Part shown: positions 32,156 to 41,073 of the stretch, one piece after another | How positions within the stretch are numbered: position 1 is the first letter of the stretch | Layout: the number at the start of each line of letters is the position of its first letter | DNA from: Porticoccaceae bacterium | Lineage (GTDB): Bacteria; Pseudomonadota; Gammaproteobacteria; Pseudomonadales; Porticoccaceae | DNA length: 64,000 nucleotides | Direction: 5' to 3' | NCBI GenBank assembly: GCA_021773435.1 | Contig: JAJFKC010000045.1 | Coordinates: 18,485 to 82,484 of the forward strand | The notes under the pieces: model-generated | The model's input: only the letters and a program-made list of their open reading frames with translations | The model's database searches: none | Told to the model about the DNA's origin: nothing | Position numbers and translations under genes: made by a program

Positions 32156-33157
32156 CTATGGATCATTTTTGTTTTTCTCCTTACCGTCCGATCTTGATTG
32201 TGACGCTCGCCCTGTTTCCAGTACCGATTGTGGAATAGCGCCTGTCTTGGGACAAGGAGCACCAACATCATCCATATACTGGCGCAAGCTTGCAACATTG
32301 CACGCCCATTTCGGTTTTGCCAACCGGTGCTCAGCCATTTTTAAAAAATGCGAGAGTAATTCGTAACAAACATATATGGTGCCGGTCGGCTTATGCCAGT
32401 ACGCGTCGGGGCTGGAACCGCAGTTATCAAATTCGATAAGAGTTTCACGCGGCAAGCCAAACCTGGATGCTAGCAATAGCGCCTGTCGATCAGCCAAACC
32501 CGACTCCTTTACCCATTCCAGCATGGTTTGGTTAGTCGAATTGTAGGGCTTCTTGTAGACGACGCTAACTTTTACATCCGCGGTTTTGTCGGCGTCACTA
32601 TGCCCATAGTTAGCCAAAATCCATTCCACTGCCTGATGGGCCATCTGAAACTCATATTCACAGGACATGGCCCGTTCGAAGGGTAATAAGGGAGTCGCTA
32701 TTAAATCCTCAAGCAAATCGGGATTGCTGCCATAAATCAGACAGACAATATTGTGAAAACGCTGGATTTCGAGGCGTTGACCATCCCAATAGGCCGTCGT
32801 CCTTTTGAGACTATGGCGCAACTCCCACTCCGCGTACCAGTCGCCCGCCACGGAAAATAACCAGGGAATAATCTCCTGTTCGGATTTTCCCTGACGCCCC
32901 TTTAGCATGGCGATAATGGCAATTCTATCTGCCGCATCCTCCTCCATACCCAGAACAGGCAACTTGAGCTCGTCAATAAGCAAGTGGCTGATTTCGTGAA
33001 ACAAAGTAAATTCAAGATTGGCGAGCACAAACAGGCGGCGCAGATTTTGTTGGTCATTATTTTCTGACACCGCCGCAGACGCGCCAAACAAAAGGGTAAA
33101 TAATGATAATGTTCTGACAAGAACAACGGTTGATCTCAATCGCTTAAGCGTGCACAT
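32156..33157 (-). CDS. DUF4344 metallopeptidase paralogue A
   Basis: A 333-residue exported protein. RLRSTVVLVRTLSLFTLLFG is a signal peptide, and ANLEFTLFHEISHLLIDE carries the zinc motif H54-EIS-H58, followed by GMEEDAADRIA as the likely third-ligand region. This matches DUF4344 putative metallopeptidases. It is closely related to the neighbouring gene over its whole length (shared FEFxNCGSSPDAYWH-type C-terminal segment and paired Cys). ATG positions at 33187 and 33214 are possible longer starts, since no ribosome site decides. The pair is a tandem duplication. The target is unknown; the signal peptide suggests a periplasmic role. Confidence 0.8.
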   Translation of the reverse strand: MCTLKRLRSTVVLVRTLSLFTLLFGASAAVSENNDQQNLRRLFVLANLEFTLFHEISHLLIDELKLPVLGMEEDAADRIAIIAMLKGRQGKSEQEIIPWLFSVAGDWYAEWELRHSLKRTTAYWDGQRLEIQRFHNIVCLIYGSNPDLLEDLIATPLLPFERAMSCEYEFQMAHQAVEWILANYGHSDADKTADVKVSVVYKKPYNSTNQTMLEWVKESGLADRQALLLASRFGLPRETLIEFDNCGSSPDAYWHKPTGTIYVCYELLSHFLKMAEHRLAKPKWACNVASLRQYMDDVGAPCPKTGAIPQSVLETGRASQSRSDGKEKNKNDP

Positions 33158-33285
33158 GATTTGATGACCATCCATTTTCCAATTCATCTCCCTGCGCAAT
33201 ACCCTACCAATCAAAACTGCGCTTAATTTGTCGAATTGCGCTCGATGGCAAGCTGCGATGCCTCGCTCGAACCATCAGGTCGGGT

Positions 33286-34260
33286 TCAACTCTTTACAGC
33301 AGGACCAGCATCTTGCTCTGGTATTGCATCTGACTCAGCGTTCGGACAACGCGAACCGTCACCAATATAGTTACGTAACGTCGGAATATCGCAGGCACGT
33401 CCCGGGTTTTGCAGACGATGATCTGCCATTTTCAAAAAGTGCGTGAGCAATTCATAACATACTGTGATGGTTCCTGTGGGATGATGCCAGTACGCGTCGG
33501 GGCTCGATCCACAGTTCTCAAATTCTATGCGAATTGTACGGCGTAGTTTGAAATTGGCGGAAAATCGGCTCGCTAGTCGATCGGCTACCGCCGATGCCCG
33601 GATCCAATCTAGCATGAGTTGATTGCCCGGATTGCTGGGCTGCTCATAGACCACGCTGATCTCCGCGCCAGCTGGTTTTTCTCCACCGCGATTGCCGTGG
33701 GTTGCTAAAGCCCACTCCACCGCCTCACGGGCCTGCCGATATTCGTAATCACAGTTCATAGCGCGTTCAAAAGGTAAGAATTCAGTATCTATCAACTCCT
33801 CCAGGGAATTGAGGCCGCTCCCGTAAACAAGACAAACCACATTGTGAAAACGCTGAATTTCCAGGCGGTGGTTATCCCAATAACTCGGCTGGCTTCGCTG
33901 ACTTTGCCCCAATTCCCATTCGGTGTACCAGTCTCCTGCAACCGCGAACAACCATGGGATAATTTCCTTTTCAGGCATACCTTGACGTTCTTTTAACATG
34001 GCGATGACCGCGATTCGATCCGCCGCATCCTCTTCCATACCAAAGACAGGTAAAGTTAATTCATCAATAAGCGCGTGGCCAAACTCGTGAAACAGCGTAA
34101 ACTCAAGGTTGGCGAGGACAAAAAGTCGGCGAAGGTTAGTTTGGTCGCCATCTTCTGTTTGCTCTGCTGATGTAGCAAAGTTTGTACTACAGAAAATAGT
34201 TAAGCCCAACAACATAAAGGTACACACCAATATTTTTTGCGTAGCTATTTTTCTGTCCAT
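33286..34260 (-). CDS. DUF4344 metallopeptidase paralogue B
   Basis: A 324-residue exported protein beginning MDRKIATQKILVCTFML at ATG 34260, a signal peptide; upstream in-frame codons would add Cys-rich residues. The active site is H58-EFG-H62 in TLFHEFGHALIDELTLP, followed by GMEEDAADRIA, WLFAVAGDWYTEWELG and FENCGSSPDAYWHHPTG. It matches paralogue A throughout, with the more usual HEFGH form where A has HEISH. It is upstream of A on the same strand with a 128-base gap, so the two may be co-transcribed. Confidence 0.82.
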   Translation of the reverse strand: MDRKIATQKILVCTFMLLGLTIFCSTNFATSAEQTEDGDQTNLRRLFVLANLEFTLFHEFGHALIDELTLPVFGMEEDAADRIAVIAMLKERQGMPEKEIIPWLFAVAGDWYTEWELGQSQRSQPSYWDNHRLEIQRFHNVVCLVYGSGLNSLEELIDTEFLPFERAMNCDYEYRQAREAVEWALATHGNRGGEKPAGAEISVVYEQPSNPGNQLMLDWIRASAVADRLASRFSANFKLRRTIRIEFENCGSSPDAYWHHPTGTITVCYELLTHFLKMADHRLQNPGRACDIPTLRNYIGDGSRCPNAESDAIPEQDAGPAVKS

Positions 34261-34338
34261 GATATGCAGTGGGCAAACCTCACAATAAAATCTGCAACGA
34301 TAATATGACACGATTCTGTACTACACGATAGACTCGTT

Positions 34339-34364
34339 AGCCGAACTAAAAAGCCGAACTAAAA
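34339..34364. repeat. 2 x 13 bp perfect tandem repeat
   Basis: AGCCGAACTAAAA occurs twice in a row (34339-34351, 34352-34364). The array ends 21 bases before the start of the acyl-CoA dehydrogenase gene. Confidence 0.88.
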
Positions 34365-34385
34365 ACTATGCGCCATGAATAACCT

Positions 34386-35570
34386 ATGAGTGAAGACGAA
34401 GCCCTGAAAACATTTCGCCGCGATATCGCTGACTGGATAGAACAGCATTATCCGTCAGAACTGCGCCAAACCCCCGGCGCGGATGGTAGCGATCCACAAC
34501 AGACCAAAACCTCCGAGCAAAATTGGCTACAGATAATGGCCGAACAAGGCCTGCTGGCACCAACCTGGCCCAAAGAATATGGCGGCGCTGGATTTTCTGT
34601 AGATCAGGCGCGAGTCCTCGCTCAGGAACAACGCCGTGCGAAAGTTAGGGCAATACCGATTAGCGCCGGACTATCATTACTCGGCCCAGTATTGCTCGAA
34701 CACGGCACGCCAGAACAAAAACAGCAGCACTTGCCCGGCATCGCCAATGGCGCAGTGTTCTGGTGCCAGGGGTACAGCGAACCAGGTTCCGGATCCGACC
34801 TCGCCAGTCTGTCAACACGAGCTGAACTTGTCGGCGATGATTTTATCGTTAACGGCCAGAAAATCTGGACCTCCCACGCCGATGACGCCGACTGGATGTT
34901 CTGCCTGGTGCGTACCGACCCCAACGCCTCTAAGCACGAGGGCATCAGTTTTTTGCTGATTGATATGGCGACGCCAGGTATTTCCGTATCCCCGATACGC
35001 CTGATCAGCGGCCCGTCGGCGTTTTGCCAAACCTTTTTTGACGATGTCCGCGTTGGTAAAGCAAATTTGATGGGTCAGCTTGGCCAGGGCTGGACGCTCG
35101 CCAAACAGTTACTCCAGCATGAGCGTCAAGCCCTGGGATCTATTGGCCGGGGTGATGCCCGGCGAGCCTTGACCCTGCCCGAGCTCGCAGCTCTAGAAAT
35201 TGGCACCAACGCTCAAGGTCATATTGCCGATGTAACCATCCGCAACGAGGTAGCTCAATGCGAGTTGGACAGCCTGGCTTTGCGCACCACCATGAGTCGC
35301 AGTGCCGACCAGGCCAGGGCAGGACAAAACAGTGCCCACATCGCGTCAATGCTGAAACTTTACGGCAGTGAGCTGACCAATCGCCGCCACGAATTGATGA
35401 TGAGCATTCGCGGTACCGACGGCGTGGGCTGGGACGGCCCCGGGTATAGCCCGGCGGCAATGCGGACCACGCGACAATGGCTGCGCGCCAAGGGCAATTC
35501 CATCGAAGGCGGTACCAACGAAATTCAACGTAACGTTATTGCCAAGCGTGTGCTTGGTCTGCCCGACTAA
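34386..35570 (+). CDS. Acyl-CoA dehydrogenase family protein (1)
   Basis: A 394-residue flavoenzyme of the ACAD family. The N-terminal helical domain (GLLAPTWPKEYGGAGFSVDQ), the FAD/substrate motif CQGYSEPGSGSDLASL, the middle beta domain (VNGQKIWTSHADDADWMFCL) and the C-terminal GGTNEIQRNVIAKRVLGLP are all present. It introduces a double bond next to the CoA thioester. Together with the next gene it resembles the heteromeric FadE28/FadE29-type pairs for bulky or steroid side chains. A 13-bp tandem repeat lies just upstream. Confidence 0.88.
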   Translation: MSEDEALKTFRRDIADWIEQHYPSELRQTPGADGSDPQQTKTSEQNWLQIMAEQGLLAPTWPKEYGGAGFSVDQARVLAQEQRRAKVRAIPISAGLSLLGPVLLEHGTPEQKQQHLPGIANGAVFWCQGYSEPGSGSDLASLSTRAELVGDDFIVNGQKIWTSHADDADWMFCLVRTDPNASKHEGISFLLIDMATPGISVSPIRLISGPSAFCQTFFDDVRVGKANLMGQLGQGWTLAKQLLQHERQALGSIGRGDARRALTLPELAALEIGTNAQGHIADVTIRNEVAQCELDSLALRTTMSRSADQARAGQNSAHIASMLKLYGSELTNRRHELMMSIRGTDGVGWDGPGYSPAAMRTTRQWLRAKGNSIEGGTNEIQRNVIAKRVLGLPD

Positions 35571-35663
35571 AGCTATTATCTAAGCACAATTGTCATAAGC
35601 ACTGCGAATCGCTCGGATATAAATACCGTGCACTAAATACTGCATTAAAAAGGAAAACTCAAC

Positions 35664-36818
35664 ATGCCACTTGTTCTCAGCGAAGAGCAGACTCTACTCA
35701 AAAACTCAGCTCGAGAATTTGTTAAAGCAACGTTTCCAGTTGATCAGGTTAGGCAATTTCGTGATAGCCAGCCCGGAGATCAGGATAAAGCGCTGCGGTA
35801 CTCCCGAGATCACTGGCAGAAAATGGCGGAACTGGGTTGGGCGGGCATTATCTTTCCGGAGCAATACGGCGGTCTTGGCCTGGGTTATGCCGAGCTGGGC
35901 GTTGTACTTGAAGAGCTAGGTCACTCATTAGCCGCACAACCCTTTTTATCTGCCGTGCTGTTAGCGGGCAATACTATTTTACTGGGTGGCAACGAGGCCC
36001 AAAAACAGGCGTGGCTACCGGCAATATGTGCGGGCGAAAAAATTTTGGCGCTGGCTTTTCAGGAAACCGGTCGATTTTCACCCTGGCAGGTCAGCACAAA
36101 GGCTGAATCAGTCAGCAACGGCTTCTCCATCAGCGGCGAAAAACGTTTTGTACTGGACGGTTTCGGGGCCGACCAGCTCATCGTTCTAGCTCGAACATCT
36201 GGGTCTATAGGGGATGACCATGGTCTAACACTATTTCTTGTAGCGCCCGAAACACCAGGACTAACCGTCACCAGTTTGCAGGTACTCGATAGCCGCAATG
36301 CAGCTATTATTGAGTTTGACAATATGGTGGTTAGTGCCGACCAGGTCATTAGCGAGGTTGGTAAAGCGTCCGAGGTTCTTACCATGGTATTTGACCGGGC
36401 CACCGCCGGGCTTAACGCTGAGTTGCTGGGTACGCTGTCCGAAGCCTTTGCACGCACCCTTGAATACCTTAAAACCCGAGAGCAATTTGGCGCACTGATT
36501 GGCACTTTTCAAGCCCTAAAACACCGTGCGGCAGATATGTTCTGCGAACAGGAGCATGCTATCTCCATGACCATGCAGGCCTTGCGAGCTATCGACAATA
36601 ACCAGCCCGACGCCAGCCTGCTCATTAGCGCCGCCAAGGCTCGCACATCAGATGCCGCAAATTTGATCGGTCGGGAATCCATCCAGATGTTTGGCGGCAT
36701 TGGCATGACCGACGAAGAGGATATTGGTCTGTATATGAAGCGGGCACGGGTCGCCGAAATGACCCTGGGCGACAGTAATTATCATCGAGAACGGTTTGCC
36801 CAGCTCAGTGGTTTTTGA
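35664..36818 (+). CDS. Acyl-CoA dehydrogenase family protein (2)
   Basis: A 384-residue ACAD-fold protein, 93 bases after the first. MPLVLSEEQTLLKNSAREFV and GWAGIIFPEQYGGLGLGY give the N-terminal domain, REQFGALIGTFQALKHRAAD the C-terminal helical domain, and QMFGGIGMTDEEDIGLYMKR the end. The FAD-loop that in the first protein reads EPGSGSD is here replaced by QETGRFSPW, so it may be the non-catalytic or substrate-binding partner of an alpha2beta2 enzyme; this is inference by analogy with steroid ACADs. AAAGGA lies before its ATG. Confidence 0.85.
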   Translation: MPLVLSEEQTLLKNSAREFVKATFPVDQVRQFRDSQPGDQDKALRYSRDHWQKMAELGWAGIIFPEQYGGLGLGYAELGVVLEELGHSLAAQPFLSAVLLAGNTILLGGNEAQKQAWLPAICAGEKILALAFQETGRFSPWQVSTKAESVSNGFSISGEKRFVLDGFGADQLIVLARTSGSIGDDHGLTLFLVAPETPGLTVTSLQVLDSRNAAIIEFDNMVVSADQVISEVGKASEVLTMVFDRATAGLNAELLGTLSEAFARTLEYLKTREQFGALIGTFQALKHRAADMFCEQEHAISMTMQALRAIDNNQPDASLLISAAKARTSDAANLIGRESIQMFGGIGMTDEEDIGLYMKRARVAEMTLGDSNYHRERFAQLSGF

Positions 36819-36981
36819 ACCTGACCAGAATACCGCACTCAATTATAGTGGCGCAGACACTTTATTTTTGTCTGGCTTTCTTTTTAGTGGAAAATCAGTC
36901 TAAATACTGACCCTGATTAATTTGGCATAACCCGATTTCATTACTTGTTTGCAAACCATCCGATCAAATTTAGGAGCTACC

Positions 36982-37911
36982 ATGATCACCGAAAAAGACA
37001 TGTACTTTCACAAACCCACCTCCAACGATCATTATTGGGCGGAGACCAATTACTTTGGTTTTTATGTGGCTGAAGAGGCCATCCACGTCAATGTCTATGT
37101 ACTGACCCGACAAAATGCCGGCGTGGTATTGTCAAGTATTACGGTGACCGACGGTTTCTCCAATACCCCTCACCAGGTCAGATATTCCAACAATCAGGTG
37201 CATCTACCCTTCCCTGACTCAGACTTCGACGACTACAAACTGGGTAACGGCCTGGCGATTAAGTGCACCAAACCGGTGATGGACTACGACATTAAATTTG
37301 ATGACCAACGAGGCGTATCTATCGACGTGCAATACAAGGCATTGATGGAACCCTATGATATTCATGACCCAGATCAGGATCCGCTGGCTGCCTCTGCCGA
37401 CGATATGGTTTCATCTACTGCCTATGCCGGACACTGGGACCAAACTGGCCGGGTCACCGGCAAGTTCACCATCGACGGCAAGACCTATGACATCGATTGC
37501 GTATCTAGCATGGATCACAGCTGGGGCGAACGTAAAGAAGACCAGTTTCAAAACTTCTGCTGGCTCAATGCCAACTTCGACAACGATGTCAGTGTTCACT
37601 GCCTGTGGGCCATCAATCCCGATGACATCAATGATTACTGCGCCATCGTCCACGGCTATGTTCGGGAAGGAAGCGAGGTATACGGCTTGACCAAAGGCTC
37701 TGGCAAACTGCGTCGCAACGGTAATCTGCACCAATATATGGAACTTCAGGTCGAAGATAAACGCGGCAAGGTACACAACTTATGTGGCACCGCCTTTACC
37801 TCAAACCCATGGCAACCCTGGCCTTTCGTCTATGCCACGCAATCATTTTTGCGCTGGGAAATGGACGGCGTGATTGGCTGGGGTGAGGTTCAGGACGTTA
37901 GCAGTAACTAA
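36982..37911 (+). CDS. DUF7064/7065-type protein (lipocalin-like, CrtC/AttH-like fold)
   Basis: A 309-residue protein with TAGGAGC 5 bases before ATG 36982. It is rich in Trp/Asp/His beta strands (HYWAETNYFGFYVAEEAIH, SSMDHSWGERKED, FCWLNANFDND), the pattern of the two-lobed lipocalin fold of CrtC/AttH- and DUF7064-like proteins. No signal peptide. Its biochemical role is not known; relatives are commonly encoded beside an APH-like phosphotransferase, as here, in lipid- or steroid-degrading bacteria. Confidence 0.65.
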   Translation: MITEKDMYFHKPTSNDHYWAETNYFGFYVAEEAIHVNVYVLTRQNAGVVLSSITVTDGFSNTPHQVRYSNNQVHLPFPDSDFDDYKLGNGLAIKCTKPVMDYDIKFDDQRGVSIDVQYKALMEPYDIHDPDQDPLAASADDMVSSTAYAGHWDQTGRVTGKFTIDGKTYDIDCVSSMDHSWGERKEDQFQNFCWLNANFDNDVSVHCLWAINPDDINDYCAIVHGYVREGSEVYGLTKGSGKLRRNGNLHQYMELQVEDKRGKVHNLCGTAFTSNPWQPWPFVYATQSFLRWEMDGVIGWGEVQDVSSN

Positions 37912-37990
37912 TCGACCAAAAACGCTCTATACAGAGGCTCGCAGCCATTGCCTGTCTCTGTGTTGGCGATCTGCATTAACAATTGCCTTT

Positions 37991-38022
37991 CATAAACGAA
38001 AGAACCCATAAACATAAGAACC
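37991..38022. repeat. 2 x 16 bp tandem repeat
   Basis: CATAAACGAAAGAACC (37991-38006) and CATAAACATAAGAACC (38007-38022), two mismatches. The array ends 8 bases before the start of the phosphotransferase gene. Confidence 0.82.
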
Positions 38023-38030
38023 GCGTTAAG

Positions 38031-39245
38031 ATGAGTCATACAACAACTTCCAAACTCCGCTCACAACCCACCCCTAATTGGATTGAAACCATCCGAACCA
38101 CCTACCCGGTGGAAAAAACCCTGGATGACGTGCTCACTCAAAAGCTGGTCAACCGGACAAAATCTGGGGCACACAAAACCGACTTCGGCGAACTGGAAAC
38201 CCGCCTTGTTGACTATGTGAAATCTGTCAGCGGGCAGAGTGACGCCCTTATCGAAAACTTAAAAAGACTCACCGGCGGGGCCTCGAAGGAACAATTCACC
38301 TTCGATCTGACCTGGAATAGATCCGCCGGGGAGAACCCGACAGGCGAACAAGAAACCCGTAAACTTATACTAAGAATGGATCCCGCAGAGTCAGTAGTAG
38401 AAACCCACCGACTTCGAGAGGCCCAGGTGCTACGCGCCATGTGGGGCGAAATACCGGTGCCGGAAATCTTCTGGGTCGATCACACCGCCGAAAGTTTGGG
38501 CCACCCGTTTCTAATTGCCGGTTTCCTGGAAGGCACTGTGCAACCCGACGATGGCGGCAGGGTCACCGGTCTGGGCATGTATTTTGAGCCAGGCCTGCGC
38601 GAGGCACTCAAAGACCAGTTTGTCCAACATCTGGCTACCATTCATACCGTTGATTGGCGCAGCAAAGATTTATCAACCTTCGATAAACCGGAGCCTGGCA
38701 CGATACAGGCCAATGAGTGGTCATTGGGCCTGTGGGAACGAATCTGGCAGGAAGACACCCTCGAAGCCCACCCCGTGATGGAGCAGGCAGCGATCTGGCT
38801 AAAAGAAAACATGCCGGTGGTTGAAAACCCAGTCATCATCCATGGTGATTATCGCAGCGGTAATTTCATGTATGACGATGATCAGAATATCAACGCCATC
38901 CTAGACTGGGAGCTTTGCCACATCGGCGACTTCCACGAAGACCTCGCCTACAACCGCTGCAAAATGCTCGGCACACCCGATGGCGAGGGCAGCGTGCGCT
39001 GCAGCGGTTTAATGTATTTTGAAGAGTTTGTCGAAAAATATGAGGCGCTAACTGGCTATACAGTCATTCCCGAATTACTAACCTGGTATGACCTTTTCAC
39101 TCACTACAAAGTCGCCTCCATCTCCTGCACGGCATTGCGCGTTGCCCACGAACAAAAAACCCACCTCGATGCCATGATGAATATTATCGGCGGCCTCGGC
39201 TTTGTTGGCACATCAGAATTACAACGCTTATTGGATAAGCTTTAG
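38031..39245 (+). CDS. Phosphotransferase family protein (APH fold)
   Basis: A 404-residue kinase of the aminoglycoside-phosphotransferase fold, starting at ATG 38031. RLTGGASKEQFTFDLTW is the nucleotide loop, HGDYRSGNFMYDDD the Brenner catalytic loop (Asp and Asn) and ILDWELCHIGDFHEDLAY the metal-binding Asp. Such proteins near acyl-CoA dehydrogenases include the kinase domains of ACAD10/11 and LvaA, which phosphorylate 4-hydroxyacyl-CoA so that a dehydrogenase-fold protein can remove the phosphate. Co-location with two ACADs fits such a role, but antibiotic resistance is not suggested. Confidence 0.83.
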   Translation: MSHTTTSKLRSQPTPNWIETIRTTYPVEKTLDDVLTQKLVNRTKSGAHKTDFGELETRLVDYVKSVSGQSDALIENLKRLTGGASKEQFTFDLTWNRSAGENPTGEQETRKLILRMDPAESVVETHRLREAQVLRAMWGEIPVPEIFWVDHTAESLGHPFLIAGFLEGTVQPDDGGRVTGLGMYFEPGLREALKDQFVQHLATIHTVDWRSKDLSTFDKPEPGTIQANEWSLGLWERIWQEDTLEAHPVMEQAAIWLKENMPVVENPVIIHGDYRSGNFMYDDDQNINAILDWELCHIGDFHEDLAYNRCKMLGTPDGEGSVRCSGLMYFEEFVEKYEALTGYTVIPELLTWYDLFTHYKVASISCTALRVAHEQKTHLDAMMNIIGGLGFVGTSELQRLLDKL

Positions 39246-39301
39246 TCACCCGATCACGTTGACCGTGGCAATCCAGGCCGCATGAGGACAAACAACTTCA
39301 T

Positions 39302-39327
39302 AAAACCTATAAATAAAACCTATAAAT
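39302..39327. repeat. 2 x 13 bp perfect tandem repeat
   Basis: AAAACCTATAAAT occurs twice in a row (39302-39314, 39315-39327), in the spacer between the convergent phosphotransferase and Sel1-lipoprotein genes. Confidence 0.88.
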
Positions 39328-39360
39328 TAAGCCGAAGCCGGCCTGAAAGCGGGCAGACGC

Positions 39361-39981
39361 TTAGTAATGATAGTAATGGCCATTACGCCGATAATACCAA
39401 CCACCCTGCCGCCAATAAGAGTGGTAATTATAGGAACGGTGCCAATAGCCGTAAAATGTGGGGCGCCATCGGTTCGCCCACTTGTAATATGCGTCATCCG
39501 ATTTTCGTGCTTCTCTTGCTTCGACCAGTAATTTCTTGGCTTCTTCATCACCGCGGCCCGCCGCGATGTTTAGCCACTTTTCAGCTTCCTGAGGGTCAGA
39601 ACCCATTTCTTCAAGGCCTGTGAGGTAAAACCGCCCAACCGCTTTTTGTGCGTCGAGATCACCTCGTTCGGCAGCATCACGCATCCACTGCAAAGCACGG
39701 TAACTATCCTGCCTAACACCATCTCCTCTAAAAAATCTGAGTCCTAAATCATACGCGGCACCAGCGTCGGTTTTAGCAATAACCTCAAGTGCGGCTATGC
39801 GCCCATCGGGGTCCTCATCAGGCACCGCCGTAGACGTATCATAAGTGGCAGAATCAGAAGGACGGTCGGAACAACCGCTTGAATCGCAGATACGCACCAC
39901 ATCACCCACCGGTTCGGTCTGCACACAAGCTGCCAGAACCGCGCAGCTCAGTAACAACATCACAAAGCGTCTAATTTCCAT
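39361..39981 (-). CDS. Sel1-repeat lipoprotein with Tyr/Trp/His-rich tail
   Basis: A 206-residue predicted lipoprotein. ATG 39981 has AAAGGG upstream and gives MEIRRFVMLLLSCAVLAAC, with lipobox LAAC at C19. Two Sel1-type helical repeats follow (GAAYDLGLRFFRGDGV to ALQWMRDAAERGD; AVGRFYLTGLEEM to AEKWLNIAAGRGD). The last ~35 residues form an unusual tail rich in Tyr, Trp, His, Arg and Asn (GYWHRSYNYHSYW, YRRNGHYYHY). Sel1 proteins act as binding scaffolds; the tail might bind metal, haem or glycan. It is divergent from the CsgG-like gene with a 186-base shared spacer. Confidence 0.75.
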   Translation of the reverse strand: MEIRRFVMLLLSCAVLAACVQTEPVGDVVRICDSSGCSDRPSDSATYDTSTAVPDEDPDGRIAALEVIAKTDAGAAYDLGLRFFRGDGVRQDSYRALQWMRDAAERGDLDAQKAVGRFYLTGLEEMGSDPQEAEKWLNIAAGRGDEEAKKLLVEAREARKSDDAYYKWANRWRPTFYGYWHRSYNYHSYWRQGGWYYRRNGHYYHY

Positions 39982-40167
39982 TTGGTTATTCCCTTTTTTT
40001 AGCCTGCATTTACGTAAGGCATTTTTAGATTTTGCGTAAACATTGTAGCGAATCCATCCTGCTGTACATAGACCACCAGGCATTACACAGTAGTTGTACC
40101 TCAATTTTTTAGGCTATACTTTGGTTCAACTATAGGCAGGTTTAGTTTTAGACAAAGGAGTGGAATT

Positions 40168-40980
40168 ATGGTCAACATGGTGCGGATATTAGGGCTTTCT
40201 TTATGTGTATTAATGATTTCAGGCTGGAGCTTGCCCGGGTCAAAAAAAAGTAGCGCTGTGTCAGGATCTGCTGGCGGCGGCACCAGCGTCGGTGCCGATT
40301 CAACCCTCGAGCGTTGTACCGAAACCCTGGGTACGCTCGCAGTTGATGATGGCCGTGCTGCTGACTGGTATGGCCGCTTTGGCAGCACCACCAAGGTCAC
40401 TAGCATCGAGCCAATGATCCGGCTAGCTGTGCAACAATCAAACTGTTTTGTCATCACATCTATCGGCAACCTGAGATCCGATAGCCGCTTGTCAAGAGTT
40501 ACCGATATCCAGCGCAACTCTGGAGAATATCGCGCAGGCTCTAAACAACAGAAAGGCCAACGGGTGGCAGCTGACTATTATCTGGAGCCGTCAATCATTA
40601 TTGACGAATCCTCGCTGGGCAAAGTTGGCGGCGCTCTGGGCGGCCGATTACTCGGTGGTATACCGGGTGCTCAATTTATAGCGGGAACACTGGAATCAAA
40701 ATCGTCCGTGGTGACGTTGACTCTGTTTGATATTCGCTCTGCAATTCAGATTTCAGCTTCTGAAGGTAGCTCCACCTCAACAAACTATGGCGCTGCCCTC
40801 GCGGCCTTTGGCGGCGGCAAAGCTGGTGGTTTGGGTGGCATGTCAAAGACGCCGGAAGGTAAGGCAACCATCGCAGCGTTCGTCGATGCATATAACGGGA
40901 TGGTACGAGCCTTAAGAAACTATGAAGCTCAGGAAGTAAAAGGTGGCCTTGGCCGCGGTGGCGCGTTAAAGGTTAATTAA
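40168..40980 (+). CDS. CsgG/HfaB-like exported protein
   Basis: A 270-residue exported protein (signal MVRILGLSLCVLMISG). It carries CsgG-like features: TSIEPMIRLAVQQSNCF, ADYYLEPSIIIDESS, VVTLTLFDIRSAIQISASEGSS and repeated Gly-rich stretches (GKVGGALGGRLLGG, AFGGGKAGGLGG). CsgG makes the outer-membrane curli secretion pore, and HfaB relatives anchor holdfast. No lipobox Cys follows the signal, unlike CsgG, and no csgA/B/E/F homologue is nearby, so curli export is not supported. AAGGAG stands 9 bases before the ATG. Confidence 0.6.
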   Translation: MVNMVRILGLSLCVLMISGWSLPGSKKSSAVSGSAGGGTSVGADSTLERCTETLGTLAVDDGRAADWYGRFGSTTKVTSIEPMIRLAVQQSNCFVITSIGNLRSDSRLSRVTDIQRNSGEYRAGSKQQKGQRVAADYYLEPSIIIDESSLGKVGGALGGRLLGGIPGAQFIAGTLESKSSVVTLTLFDIRSAIQISASEGSSTSTNYGAALAAFGGGKAGGLGGMSKTPEGKATIAAFVDAYNGMVRALRNYEAQEVKGGLGRGGALKVN

Positions 40981-41073
40981 TTCATCGGTTCTTCTGGTTT
41001 TTTGTTTACAACATTGCCATTGCTATCTGCCACCAACTAAACAAGTGCTAAATTTGCCAAACTGGGCGCAAGA

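Noticed and set aside
36059..36505. 148-codon antisense frame over the second acyl-CoA dehydrogenase
   Set aside because: Shadow of a well-supported coding frame; Ser/Arg-rich composition and no ribosome site.
38031..39245. Aminoglycoside resistance gene
   Set aside because: Only the fold is shared; length and the acyl-CoA dehydrogenase neighbours point to the metabolic kinase group.
40168..40980. Curli secretion locus
   Set aside because: No lipobox and no csgA, csgB, csgE or csgF homologue nearby.
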